Assembly (NCBI GenBank): GCA_963971405.1
Contig: OZ020484.1
Location: 29,844,770-29,908,769 of the forward strand
Length of the DNA stretch: 64,000 bases
Reading direction: 5' to 3'
From: Psococerastis gibbosa
Taxonomy: Eukaryota; Arthropoda; Insecta; Psocodea; Psocidae
In this document: positions 9,040 to 19,438 of the stretch, piece after piece
How positions within the stretch are numbered: position 1 is the first letter of the stretch
How the letters are laid out: every line of letters begins with the position of its first letter
Notes under the pieces: generated by a model
What the model was told of the DNA's origin: nothing
Database searches by the model: none
What the model saw: the letters and a program-made list of their open reading frames with translations, nothing else
Translations under genes and position numbers: made by a program

Positions 9040-10640
9040 CAGTGATACGGCATGTTCTTTTCCACTCTGCGATTCTGGGCTTCTACTGCGGTTGCTCCAA
9101 CAGTTCTGAGGTCTTGGCGGGCTTTCGCTTTTACCGTCAGCCTGGGCCGTCCTCGTCTTCTCTTTCCTTCGGCTTCGATACGTTTTATCCGTCTGATAAG
9201 CTTATCTGGCCGCCTTCTTTCAACGTGGGCCCACCATGATAGTCGCCGTTCCCGCGCTTTATCCGACTATGTTTGCGGTCTTCATTTCAGCTCTTATTTC
9301 TTCGTTTTGGCGTCTATCAGCTAGTGTGAAGCCCACGGACCGTCGCAGCATCCGCATCTCGGCCACATGCAGTCTTTGTTCTTCGGCCTTTCTCAAGGCC
9401 CAGCACTTTGAGCCATAAATCAAGGTAGTTCTAACCACTTGCTTGTAGAGTAGCCCTTTTAGTTTTTGGGCATTTTCCTGTCTGTTAGGAAACCACTCAT
9501 GTCTCGCCACTTCAGCCAGCCTATCGAGATTCGACTGCAAGCGTCCTTTTCACACCCACCTCCCGTTTTTAGGGTGGACCCTAAGTATTTAAAATTGTTC
9601 ATTTTTTCGAGCTGAGCGCCTTCTATTTCAACAGTGTGCTCATCAAGTACCCCTCCACTTTCCATGTACTTAGTTTTTTTGCGGTCAATGAAGGCTAGGT
9701 GGAGTGGTTCCTTTTTATCCTGCATGGTCCTGAGGTGATCGGTGGTCCCTTGCCCTTCAATGAAGCCAAGTTGGTTTTCTGTTATGTCCTTCTCCAGTTT
9801 GGATCTTACTCGCGCAGTCCATTTCATCGCTAATCTGTTTTATGGGTCGATATTTTCCGCAGGATTACACGTCCCCCTTTCTTTTCATCATTGATCTGGA
9901 ATTTGCGGGTCGTAAAGGATTTTGTTGATGAATTTGATCATTATAGTTGCTCCTGTTGCCCCAAGTGCCTTGAAAGCTTCAATGGGGTAGCTGTCAGGTC
10001 CCGTGGTTTTGCCATTTGCCATACTCTTTAGTGCTTCTTTCACTTCTGCCTCTGTGGTATTGTTTCATTGTTACGTTCCTCAGCATTTAGGACCTGGGTT
10101 CTTGGGTTTCCAACATTCATAATTTCACTAAAGTACTCCATCCATTACTAGTTAATGGCCTCCCTTTGGGTAAGGGCTCTTCCTTGCTTGTCTTTAATAC
10201 ATATAATTGTCTGGGCAATGTCCTGTTTATCGCTCAGCCTTTTCTTAGCTCTTGAATATTTTTTGACCTCCGTCTCGGGTATTCAGTCTCTGGCTTCTGC
10301 TCCTGCTCTTTTCGCTCTTCGTCTAGTGACCGTGTAGCACTCATGGTCGGCCCTTGATTTCGACTTTTGCCATTCCTTGTATGACTTCTTTTTATCTGTC
10401 AGTTTGCTTTGCACATCTTCGTTCCACCACCACGTATCTTTCTGAACTAGCTTCCTTTAGTCTTTCCCAGCACATCCGACCCTGAGGACAGTAGAGCAGC
10501 CTCAATGTTTTGCCATAGCTTCTTGATAGTTAACGCCTCCTATTGGTCGTTCAAAGTTGGCAGTTTCCTCGTGCCTTCCTGGCTGAAGGAGTCACGTATA
10601 CCATCTCTGGATAGGTCAAACCACCTTATCTTAGGCTCAA
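9040..10640 (-). mobile_element. RTE-like LINE, RT and C-terminal part (degraded)
   Basis: Reading leftward: an inter-domain block (LEPKIRWFDLSRDGIRDSF near 10.6 kb), a WWNEDVQSKLTDKKKSYKEW-type block near 10.4 kb, RT pieces (LEKDITENQLGF; KEPLHLAFIDRKK) near 9.75 kb, NFKYLGSTLKTGGG near 9.57 kb, then the conserved C-terminal block RTTLIYGSKCWALRKAEEQR near 9.4 kb. Frame changes and stops occur throughout. Its endonuclease half lies at 13146-13700, beyond the Penelope-like insertion. Confidence 0.8.
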
Positions 10641-10701
10641 GGGCTTTAAATGAACAGAAGGATCCGGGCTAATAGGCCGTAGTCGATTTGAAAGTAGGCT
10701 T

Positions 10702-10742
10702 CCAAACGTTTCGTCAACAACTGCGGTCGACATCTTCAGTGA
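10702..10742 (-). ncRNA. Hammerhead-ribozyme-like core, Penelope-family, in the element's own terminus
   Basis: Minus strand: TCA (10742-10740) as stem I partner of TGG (one G-T wobble), CTGAAGA intact, stem II GTCGAC/GTTGAC with a 7-base loop, GAAA, ACGT, T, TGG. The matching core in the plus-strand arm (13050-13090) has GAGA instead of GAAA and TTGACC on the first stem II strand, so it looks dead. Confidence 0.65.
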
Positions 10743-10878
10743 CACTACGTACACTTATACTGCTAAAATCGTATCGTGGAGGTACCGTAGCAACTGATTG
10801 AGTTGGTGTAGGTATGGTTTGTTGAGCAGGCGTTCTCGTTTCTGATTGCTGTGATTGGCCCATTGGCGTATTCTCTTT

Positions 10879-11021
10879 GTAAATAAATAATAAGGACTTT
10901 TTGTTCTATTACTAAGCCAAACTAGCGGAGTTAGGGTTCTAAAGCCCTCTCTTACACTCAACTAGGAAGGCCCGGGACCACCTGCTTTACATGCCCTTCG
11001 AAGCATGGCCAGAAAATGTAG
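10879..11021 (-). mobile_element. tRNA-derived SINE fragment
   Basis: Shares TTCTATTACTAAGCCAA, TTACACTCAACTAGGAAGGC and GAAGCATGGCCAGAAAATG with the longer copy at 26577-26790, where a tRNA-like box B is visible. It is absent from the other arm of the Penelope-like inverted repeat, so it inserted after, or only into, this arm. Confidence 0.75.
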
Positions 11022-11711
11022 TTGTTTTGTTGAGGGCTGGATACCATATTCTATTTACTTTTAATCCTTTTTCCTTTCTTTTAAAGGTTTTCGGGTGTTT
11101 GTAAATTTCTATGGCCTCCCTGTGTAGTCGGGGCTAGTACGAAGCCGTGGTAGAGAGTATTGTAGCCTGCTCAAAACGTACAGTACCTATGGCCTGTTTG
11201 TGTTAGCACATGCTCGGCAATTGCTGACCTCTCTGGCTGAAGAAGGCGACAGCTACGTTTGTGTTCATCTATCCTTGTTTTCAAGCTTCTTTTTGTGGTA
11301 CCTACCTATGTAGACTTCACCCCATGTACACGGAATTCTGTATACGCCTGCTGATGTCAGTGGGTCCCTGGCGTCTTTGGCCGATCTGAGTAAGCTGTTT
11401 AGTTGTTGTGTAGGTTTGAATATTGTTTTCAAATTGTGACGTCAAAAAAGTTTACCTATGCGATCCGTCACATTTTTATTGAAAGGAAGTTGGACCAATC
11501 CCATCATGGCTGCTGGTTCCTGACGATCGGTTGCATTACGCGGTGGCCGTTTCGTGCTTTTTATTTCTCCCTCTGAGTACCCATTCGATTGTAGTGCAAT
11601 GTCTAAGTGGTTTAGTTCTTCTTTTAGTGCCCGGTGTTCACAGATTCTATTGGCACGGTGAATAACCGTCTCTATCATGGCGCCCTTTTGGCTCGGATGG
11701 TGGTTGGAGTT

Positions 11712-11932
11712 TGTTGGTTGGGTTTCCCTCTGTAGATGGCAGTTCTTGCCGAAAGCGCTCAGGGTTTTATACTAACACAAGTGGGTTTCTTAGACAAAGT
11801 TAATTTCTTAACGATTATTTGGGTTTTACTAATTCGGGTTGTTATAACAAGTTTTTCTAAAACTCTAAGTTTTTGTTATTTTTTGTTTATTAAAATGAAA
11901 TACCACGAAGTCACGAGTAATCTAATTATTTA
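11712..11932 (+). mobile_element. 221-bp insertion with 11-bp target duplication (family S2)
   Basis: TGGTTGGAGTT occurs at 11701-11711 and 11933-11943, and the Penelope-like ORF resumes exactly across the pair. About 175 bases of the insert recur inverted at 63368-63557. I see no tRNA box pair and no long A tail, so SINE status is inferred from size and target duplication. Confidence 0.8.
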
Positions 11933-13049
11933 TGGTTGGAGTTCTTGTTTAGGTACCTATCAGTATGTGCTGGTTTAGGGTATACTGTATGCCCTAGAGT
12001 TCCGCCTTCTTTCTTTATTACCAACAAGTCAAGAAACGACAGCTGACCATTAATCTCTTTTTCCATCGTGAATTGTATTTTCGGGTGAATCAGGTTGATA
12101 TGATTCAGGAAATTGATTAAGTTTTCTTGGCCATGACTCCATATCACAAAAGTATCATCCACATATCGAAACCAGCATTTCGGTTGCAGAGGAGCTGAGT
12201 TCAATACCGTTTTTTCGAAGAAATCCATATAGAAATTAGCCACTACCGGACTTATATTACTACCCATTGCCATTCCGTCCAATTGTTAATATAAGGCCAA
12301 ATTCCATTGGAAATACGTCTTCGTCAGCACATGGTGGAACCCTTGGGTGATATCGTCAGTGAATTTTTCTTTTATCAATTCCAATATTTCCTTGATTGGA
12401 TCGACAACAATCGAATGGGTACTCAGAGCGAGAAAAAAACACGCAATACGGCTACCACGTGATACAACCGACCGGCAGGAACCAGCAGCCACGATGGGAT
12501 TGGTCCAACTTCCTTTCATTAAAATGTGACGGATCGCATAGGTAAACTCTTTCGACGTCACAATGTGAAAACAATATTCAAACCTACACAACAACTAAAC
12601 AGCTTACTCAGATCGGCCAAAGATGCCAGGGACCACAAAAAGAGGCTTGAAAACAAGGATAGATGAACACAAACGTAACTGTCGCCTTCTTCAGCCAGAG
12701 AGGTCTGCAATTGCAGAGCATGCGTTAACACAAACAGGCCATACAGCCTATACTGTACGTTTTGGGCAGGCTACAATACTCTCTACCACGGCTTCGTACT
12801 TCCCCCGACTATACAGGGAGGCCATAGAAATTTACAAACATCCGCAAAACTTTAACAGAAAGGAAGAAGGATTAAAAGTAAATAGAATATGGTATCCAGC
12901 CCTCAACAAAACAACAACCAAAAGAATGACGCCAATGGGCCAATCACAGCAATCAGAAACGAGAACGTATGCGCAACAAACCATACCTGCACCAACTCAA
13001 TCATTTGCTACGGTACCTCCGCGATATAATCTTAGTAGTATAACTAGTG

Positions 13050-13090
13050 TCACTGAAGATGTTGACCACAGTTGATGACGAGACGTTTGG
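13050..13090 (+). ncRNA. Decayed hammerhead-like core, Penelope-family
   Basis: CTGAAGA is present at 13053-13059, but stem II is disrupted and GAAA reads GAGA. It closes the plus-strand arm of the Penelope-like element, whose frame ends ...VPPRYNLSSITSVTEDVDHS at the stop at 13075, inside the core. Confidence 0.45.
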
Positions 13091-13145
13091 AAGCATACTT
13101 TCAAATCAACCACGGCCTATTTATAAGCCCGGATTCTTCTGTCCA

Positions 13146-13700
13146 CTGCTGCGGAAAGACGCAGTTCCCTGGAATCACTTTACAGTTCATGCATGCAGGT
13201 CTATCTCTGCGCCTCAGCATCTGCGCCTGGTGCGTTCCGCTCTTATAGGTGATTAAGTGCTCTTGTCTCTCCTTGAACATGGTGTTACATATATTTAGTT
13301 ACTGCGTCTCAACCCATTCCAGGATCCTCTCGCCTTCCTTGTTTCTCGCTCCGAAACCTTCCCCACCATGTACTGTGGAGTAGCCAGTTCTCTCGTGACC
13401 AACATGCCTATTTATGTCGGCTCTTAAAAAACCATTTCAATATCCGGTAGAGTCATTATAAGCTCATCGAAGTTCAAGTAGACTAGGATTTTCTTCTCGT
13501 CGCTACACGTATCCACTTATCACGTTCAGCACTACTGCTTCGTCAGTAAATAGAAACTTACAATGCATCACCCGGTCGCTCTTCCTGGTCACCTCAACTA
13601 CTGAATTTCACAGGCTTTCTTCAACAATGACTCCAACTCTATTTGAACTGTTGCCGGCTTGGCCGTAGATTATTTTGTAACCTCTGACTGAAACAAAAAG
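13146..13700 (-). mobile_element. RTE-like LINE, endonuclease portion
   Basis: On the minus strand a C-terminal endonuclease block is readable around 13.15-13.3 kb (FKERQEHLIT, then RRRDRPACMNCKVIPGNC), with earlier blocks to about 13.65 kb in shifted frames. The next expected part of the element is found at 10640 leftward, so this and 9040-10640 are one LINE split by the Penelope-like insertion. Confidence 0.7.
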
Positions 13701-13829
13701 CAAAGTAAGCAAAAATTCCCCACCTCTAGTTTCAGAGAATACCGATATGAAAAAGGAAGTACTATATTTATGCTATATAGCATATACGACGACACAGCAT
13801 TAGGACAGGGCTGGGCACTCGGGTCGATG

Positions 13830-16290
13830 TTTTGCGTTCATTTCACTTTTACACAGGGGACAGACGTCCGAAGACCCCGATGCGATGCAGGGGGAAGGAA
13901 GGTAGTCGTGGTCGGTGGTGGTCCTGAAAACAGCAACGCTCACTGCCCTAGGAAGGAACCGGAGTATTGGCGAGTCTATAAGGGTGGCCCAGTTTTTTCC
14001 TGCGCTTGTATGTCTGTGGCGGTTTCTGACCCATGCCCTTACAGCTCTGGCTATGGTGGATTTAGCGGAGGTGTATGACAGTGTACTGGCCGGCTACTCC
14101 AATTTTGGCCAGCTCGTCCGCCTTTTCGTTGCCGCCGATTCCTACATGGCTGAGAATCCTCTGCAGAACGATGTGCCATCCACCCTCTAGCAAATTTGAT
14201 AGCAGCGTGCGGCAGTTTATTGCTATTTCACAACCGTGGCACGGTTGCTACTCAGAGCAAGAATCAATCAGGAACACTACTTTATTTTTAATGTCTCTTG
14301 TTTCTTACAATTTTTTAGCGGCCTCATGCTGTTGCAATATCTCCGTCGTAGTTGGTCAGAGCCCAGAGGTGTACCTACAGGCACTGCGGCTTGGAAAGCT
14401 TCGGACACAAAACCTGCTCTTTTTTTCCAGATAAAGGATGGAGGGGCCATTGCAGTATATTCTTTTGCTGCGTATCTACTATGAACGGTCTCTAAAGCAG
14501 AGCAACATCAGTGGATAGGTGTTTTAGCAGATCGTGATTGACTAGGTGCAGCTCAGCAGCTGGAAGCGAGGGAAAGGCTTGTTGTTGGCAGGGGGAAGGC
14601 GCTGCTTCACCCAGTAGTATGTCGTATTTTTTTTTCTGATGGAGTCTGCCATGATCAGTAACTTGAGTTTCTTTTCAGCCGGGAAGCAGCTTTTCTATAT
14701 TGGGTCCTTTTTAGGGGCAGTAAGCGTTTTTGTCTTTCTCAAAAGTTAAGTGCGGCTTTTTCTCTGTGGCATTGCATGGGTCTGGACTTCCGTGGCAGCT
14801 TAGGTGTAGACTTTGGGGCACCAGTGATAATTCGCAGTGACGCATTTTGGGCAACATGCAGTTTTGGCGTAGTATTGGCACTCGCTGTTACAGTGGCTTC
14901 ACTACCGTACTCGAGTATGGGGCGAATATGGGTTTTGTACGTGGATGTCAGCACGTCTTGAGTGGCACCCTATTTTGTAGCTGTTGGACGTTTAAATAGA
15001 CAGCACCTCTATCAGGCTTTGTCAGCTATGGATTTCCAAGTTATTTTCTTGTCAATCGACAGATATTTCGTTGCATCCTGCTGCTCCAGTTCCGCGTCTT
15101 TGAGGGTAAGTTTGACTTCAGGCTGTTTCATTGACAGGCTGAGTACCTGGCTGACCGTTTTATCGGAGCTAACGGTGAGACAGAGTTGCTTGTAGCCCCT
15201 TTCGCGAGGTTCTCAATGTTTCATTTAGGACAGATTCCTGGCTTTTCAGGTTGCTGCTGGATGCCCAGATGAGTAAGTCATCAGCATATACCAAAGCTTC
15301 AACGCCTGGCATAGCTCGGATGGTGTTCAGAACGTCATTTATCATCAAGTTGAAGAGTTGACAACTGATGACAGCCCCTTGGGCTAGTCCTTGCCGCTGC
15401 AAGCGGAGCTTTGATGTTTTGCTATGGAAAAGTACTCTTCAGTGCCATTAGCCAAGAAAGAATTTATCCAGTAGAAGATTTTACTATAGATGCCATTTAT
15501 GGACAAGAAAAAGCAGATGCAATGGTTCGGCCACGTCCAAAGGATGGACGAAAACAGGACCACCCGGAGGTTGGCGGAAGCAAGGCCGCAAGGAAGAAGA
15601 CCCATCGGCAGACCGAGGACAACTCTCTAGGAAAGGATTGAACAACTCGCCTGAGCAAGAGGGAAAGCAATGGCCGAGCTCAAGGTGTTAACGTCCGACC
15701 AGGGCGATTTCAGGGAATGGGTTCGAGGCGACCTCCCACGGTGCGCACGCGGCCATCTTCAGCGGGATACTCTCCATACGGTGTCACAAGCTGCTTTCAG
15801 GTCCACCAAGACTGAGACAGTGGACATTTTTCGGGGAAAAGCGTCCTTAACGTGTTGCGTGAAGTCCACTACCTGGTCCGTAGTGTTCCTGTCTTTTCTG
15901 AATCCAGCTTGTGCATCGTCTAGGCCACCGAGGTATATGAATGGAAGGAGCAGTCTGCTTAATACCATTGTCTCTGCGACCTTGCATAAGGAGCTGGTGA
16001 GCGAAATAGGTAGATGGCTGTCTAGCCTCCATGGGTCCTTTCCCTTCTTCAGAGAGGTAGGATGACTTCACTCTTTCTCTATTGGCTGAGAATTCTGGAA
16101 TTCCACGTCAGGTTTATAAACTCTAGTAATGTTTCCTTAGCACTATAGTCCAGATTAATAACCATTTCAGGGAAAATGCCGTCGATGCCTGCAGCCATAT
16201 TTTTCTTGGTTTGAGCAAAGGCTGCTTCTACCTCCAAAAATGTAAAATTTTGTAGACAGATGCACGTCATCTTTCTGTCGAGGCACTGAG
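13830..16290 (-). mobile_element. R1/I-type LINE with RNase H (degraded)
   Basis: Domain order on the minus strand is collinear. The RT start is near 16270 (FLEVEAAFAQTKKNMAAGID), followed by DAQAGFRKDRNTTDQVVDF and STVSVLVDLKAACDTVWR (15.97-15.78 kb), QGLAQGAVISCQLFNLMIND and LVYADDLLIWASS (15.4-15.25 kb, catalytic YADD), and YKTHIRPILEYGSEATVTAS (14.95 kb). RNase H follows (SHVGIGGNEKADELA, about 14.15 kb), then a CPLC zinc end near 13.85 kb. Stops and frame changes break it, and an RTE tail fragment sits at 15420-15668. Confidence 0.85.
15420..15668 (+). mobile_element. RTE-like LINE 3' tail fragment nested in the R1/I-type LINE
   Basis: Plus strand encodes KKKQMQWFGHVQRMDENRTT, then ARPQGRRPIGRPRTTL, the conserved C-terminus of RTE-like elements, in opposite orientation to the surrounding LINE and between two of its RT blocks. 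No clear target duplication was found. Confidence 0.7.
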
Positions 16291-19200
16291 GCAGGGGGCT
16301 CTTAACTAGTTTGGCTTTTGCCCTTCTGTCAATTTTGAAATTGCTTGCATAAGGCTTCTGCGATTTGCTTGCGAGTTGTTAATCTTTGATTCTTCCTCGG
16401 AGTGGTAGCTATTGTTGCTTATTATTATTATGATTATTATTCAGACTCGATACAAAACGGGTTGCTTTACTTACGTCTTTTCTAAAATCAAGTTTTCCCA
16501 AGATGTCTTTGAATGCGTCTCTTTTGTTCGATTTGATGGCTCTGGCAGGCTTGCTCCTTTCGGAGTTCTATGCAGTCCAGTAGAGATTTGGATACTTCTG
16601 CTTTGCGCCTTGAACGATTTCTCGTCGCTATTTTTAGTAGTTATACACTTAGGAGCAATAAGTTCTGCACAACATACTATAAACAGAAAAACCTCTTGAC
16701 TCCTTGCTTCTGAAAAGAGTTGAAGCACGTTATGCTGGTAAAGGTACTAAGTGCATTAATTTGTTGATAGTCCTACAAGAAAATTGTTTTGAGGGCGTTT
16801 AGGAGTAAGCTTCTACTTAAACTACTAAGTACTGGTTCGGTTTTGAAAAGGTCACGCATTTATTAATATTTTACTTTTACCTTGTACCTACAGGTTTCTG
16901 CATGAATTGGTTATTGTTTTGTTTCTTTAATTTTAATTTAGAATATGGACTCTCATGGAAATGGTGAACGAAACATGGTGGGTTATTGTAGGACATGATA
17001 GGTGTAACTTTAATCGAAGACAATTAGTTTAGCCTGATATTATGCACTTATTTAATTTAATCTACTGGCAATAACAGCCCAAAATAGCTGTAATACCAAT
17101 ATCAGAACAGTCCAGAATGTAGTAGGTACGCACCACTAAATATCGTCGATTTCCTAACTCCATTAACTAATTTGGCTCTACGTGGCGGGAGCATACATAG
17201 CTGACTCTCCGTTTTGTTCCCATATTTGGAATCCTGTAGAAAGCAAAGTAAATGTGTAAACATTATAACAAATTCATAAACTACAAGCCGACTTGTTACC
17301 AATTCCCAGGGACATAAGGCTTAGGTTCCGGTATGTACCAATGCAGTTTTTAATAGCCTTTAATCAGCAGTAATGTTATTGACGTCAAGGAAAGGAATTT
17401 ATAACAAGTTAACTTGCATATACTGTACTTAATAAATATCCTACGTCTAGTCAATCCTTTCCGTTCCTTTTTGACCAGTTTTACATTTATAAGCTGGGCT
17501 TGGCCTTAACCGTGATACAATGAGTCAAGCATTTGTAAGGGCGGTCTTACTGACACACCTTTGTACAGCCTGATTAAGTTTACCTTCAGGAATTAGGGTA
17601 GATAGTTTTCATATCGCGTTATTATAGCAGCACCCCTGCAATCTTCTTGGGTGGCTATTTGTATTACTTTGAATCTCACTGCAACTTGTGCAACTGTCGA
17701 TTCGACTCTGGATGGTCAAGAATCTTCATCATTGTATTTTTATAAGGGGTTTCATTAAATCGGTATTAATAACATAAGATATAGTTTAACTGGATATATT
17801 AAAAATAAAACTTTTGCGAACATGCTTGGCCTAACCCTAACAGGTTGGCACAAAACTGGCAAATTGCATTTTACTTACCGAAAAAAATAAGTATGGCTCG
17901 GGCATTTCGTATTTTTATATCCCACATCTTGCACTCCTTCCACATGGTGGTTATTTATTAAAGAAACTTCAAAGTTAAGACAGAATAATTCAAACATGAA
18001 AATACTTTAGATAGCCACCGACACAACAAACGTTGCAGCTGCCATATTGTTGATTTTGATTTTTTTTTTTACATCTTGGTGTCGCCTATAAGTTACATAT
18101 GGGTAACGGCCCTCTCCATAATAGACCTTACGGGACAGCCCCGGGATGACCTACGGGTTTTACTTTTAGGCTATATTTTTAAATTCTGAAACATTGACTC
18201 TATAAAATGGTTAATTGTTAGGTATTATTAATTATGACAGCTAACTCTTCTTATCTAGTTACTGGGCGACCTTTTTACCTTTTTTTTTTAGGAAAAAGAC
18301 ACAAAGTCATCGCAGCCCCTTCCGAAATAAGATCCTGCCCCCCCCCCCTTGACTATAGAAAATCTTAACATAGGAATAACCATAGCATACGCGCAAGGCC
18401 GTAGCCAGGATTTCTTTTCGGGGGAGGGGGGGGGGGTTCAGAAATGTCTATGGATGTTACATATAGTGGTTTTTATTTTTCCTCTCAAAAATCGAACCCC
18501 CCCCCCCCTTGACTACGCGAGATACTGTTATGGACTTATGTATACGCGCGGTTATTCTTTGTTCGGTGGCTTACTATAGGCCCTATCTACAGTATGTATG
18601 TATGTATGTATAAATCACTTATTCGTGTAAGTCTTTTGGTACTTTTCAATGCAAACTTAGTGCATTAGAGGATTATACTAATCCAGATTGGAAGCCATAA
18701 AAAAATGGGACATGAGACGATGCCGGTAGGATCTTCACAAGCAACCGCACTTAAAGGCCTCTATAAGTCTTTCCTGACTTGAAATTCCTTCGCAGTGTAA
18801 AAGCTGCAGCAGTGAATTAGGTATGTATAGATAGCAAGGGCCGTTACTTTCGGCCACTCTCCCGGGTTTCCGTCACATGCCATGGGATCCAAGCCGATAA
18901 TCTCAAATTTCAATTTTTTATGTATGTTTACCGCATATTCACTTCCGTACGAACCTAAGTCCATATTCATTTCAAAATTTAATTAATGCACGAAAATGAA
19001 GATAAGTCGACCAAACCCCCTTGGAAACACATTGAGTTATGACGCTTTTAGATATATAATTGTGTATTGTAATATTTGACAAGGATCCTCATCGGCTACT
19101 TATACTAGGCTATATTATATTATATTTAACATATGACATAATTTATAAAAAAATGACGTAAGGTATGCCATATATGGTTCTAACATTTAAATACATGATT

Positions 19201-19438
19201 GATTGATTGATATCCAACCAATCAGAACGGAGGCCACGGTCACCCGCTCTGGAGTGGTCTATAATGCGGTACTAGACTGCTACTGCTAGGTCTATTCATC
19301 TATTGTCTGTCTATGCATTATGCAAGGCATAGTATAGTAAGTAAGCCGAAGGCGACATAACAAAACAGAAAACAATGAAAATGGCAAATGCCATAAAATG
19401 TAATGAAACATAAAGAATAATATACTAAATGATTGTCA
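16291..19438. other. Intergenic region upstream of MSL3
   Basis: AT-rich, with no recognisable coding sequence. The MSL3 promoter must lie toward its right end, but no TATA box, initiator or CpG cluster stands out. A GTAT run is present at 18593-18610. The G/C-tract element is listed separately. Confidence 0.4.
18340..18520. repeat. G/C-tract repeat element
   Basis: CCCCCCCTTGACTA occurs twice (about 18342 and 18500), flanking GGCCGTAGCCAGGATTTC and a long G run. The layout resembles the G-tract foldback at 47548-47747, which also has GGCC...CCAGG ends. Probably a decayed MITE-like element. Confidence 0.45.

Larger units (their letters stand above)
10660..11530. repeat. Left arm of an approximately 0.7-kb inverted repeat (partner 12440-13145)
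   Basis: This stretch is the reverse complement of 12440-13145 apart from a SINE inserted at 10879-11021. Matching blocks include GGGATTGGTCCAACTTCC (right arm) and its complement at about 11488-11505. The pair creates a very large foldback of Penelope-like DNA. Confidence 0.85.
10655..13145 (-). mobile_element. Penelope-like retroelement (RT plus GIY-YIG), head-to-head
   Basis: Minus strand from about 12435 leftward: RT with TYFQWN, LDGMAMGSNISPVVANF and the catalytic WFRYVDDTFVIW, then a linker (HRANRICEHRALKEEL), then a GIY-YIG endonuclease near 11345 (VYRIPC...GEVYIG), and terminal repeat near 10660-10745. From about 12440 rightward the plus strand repeats the linker, endonuclease C-terminal half (LKTRIDEHKRNCRLLQ, ERSAIAEHALTQTGH) and terminal repeat, ending at 13145. 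The RT N-terminus is missing at the junction. This inverted, 5'-truncated tandem form is typical of Penelope-like insertions. The element split an RTE-like LINE. Confidence 0.88.
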
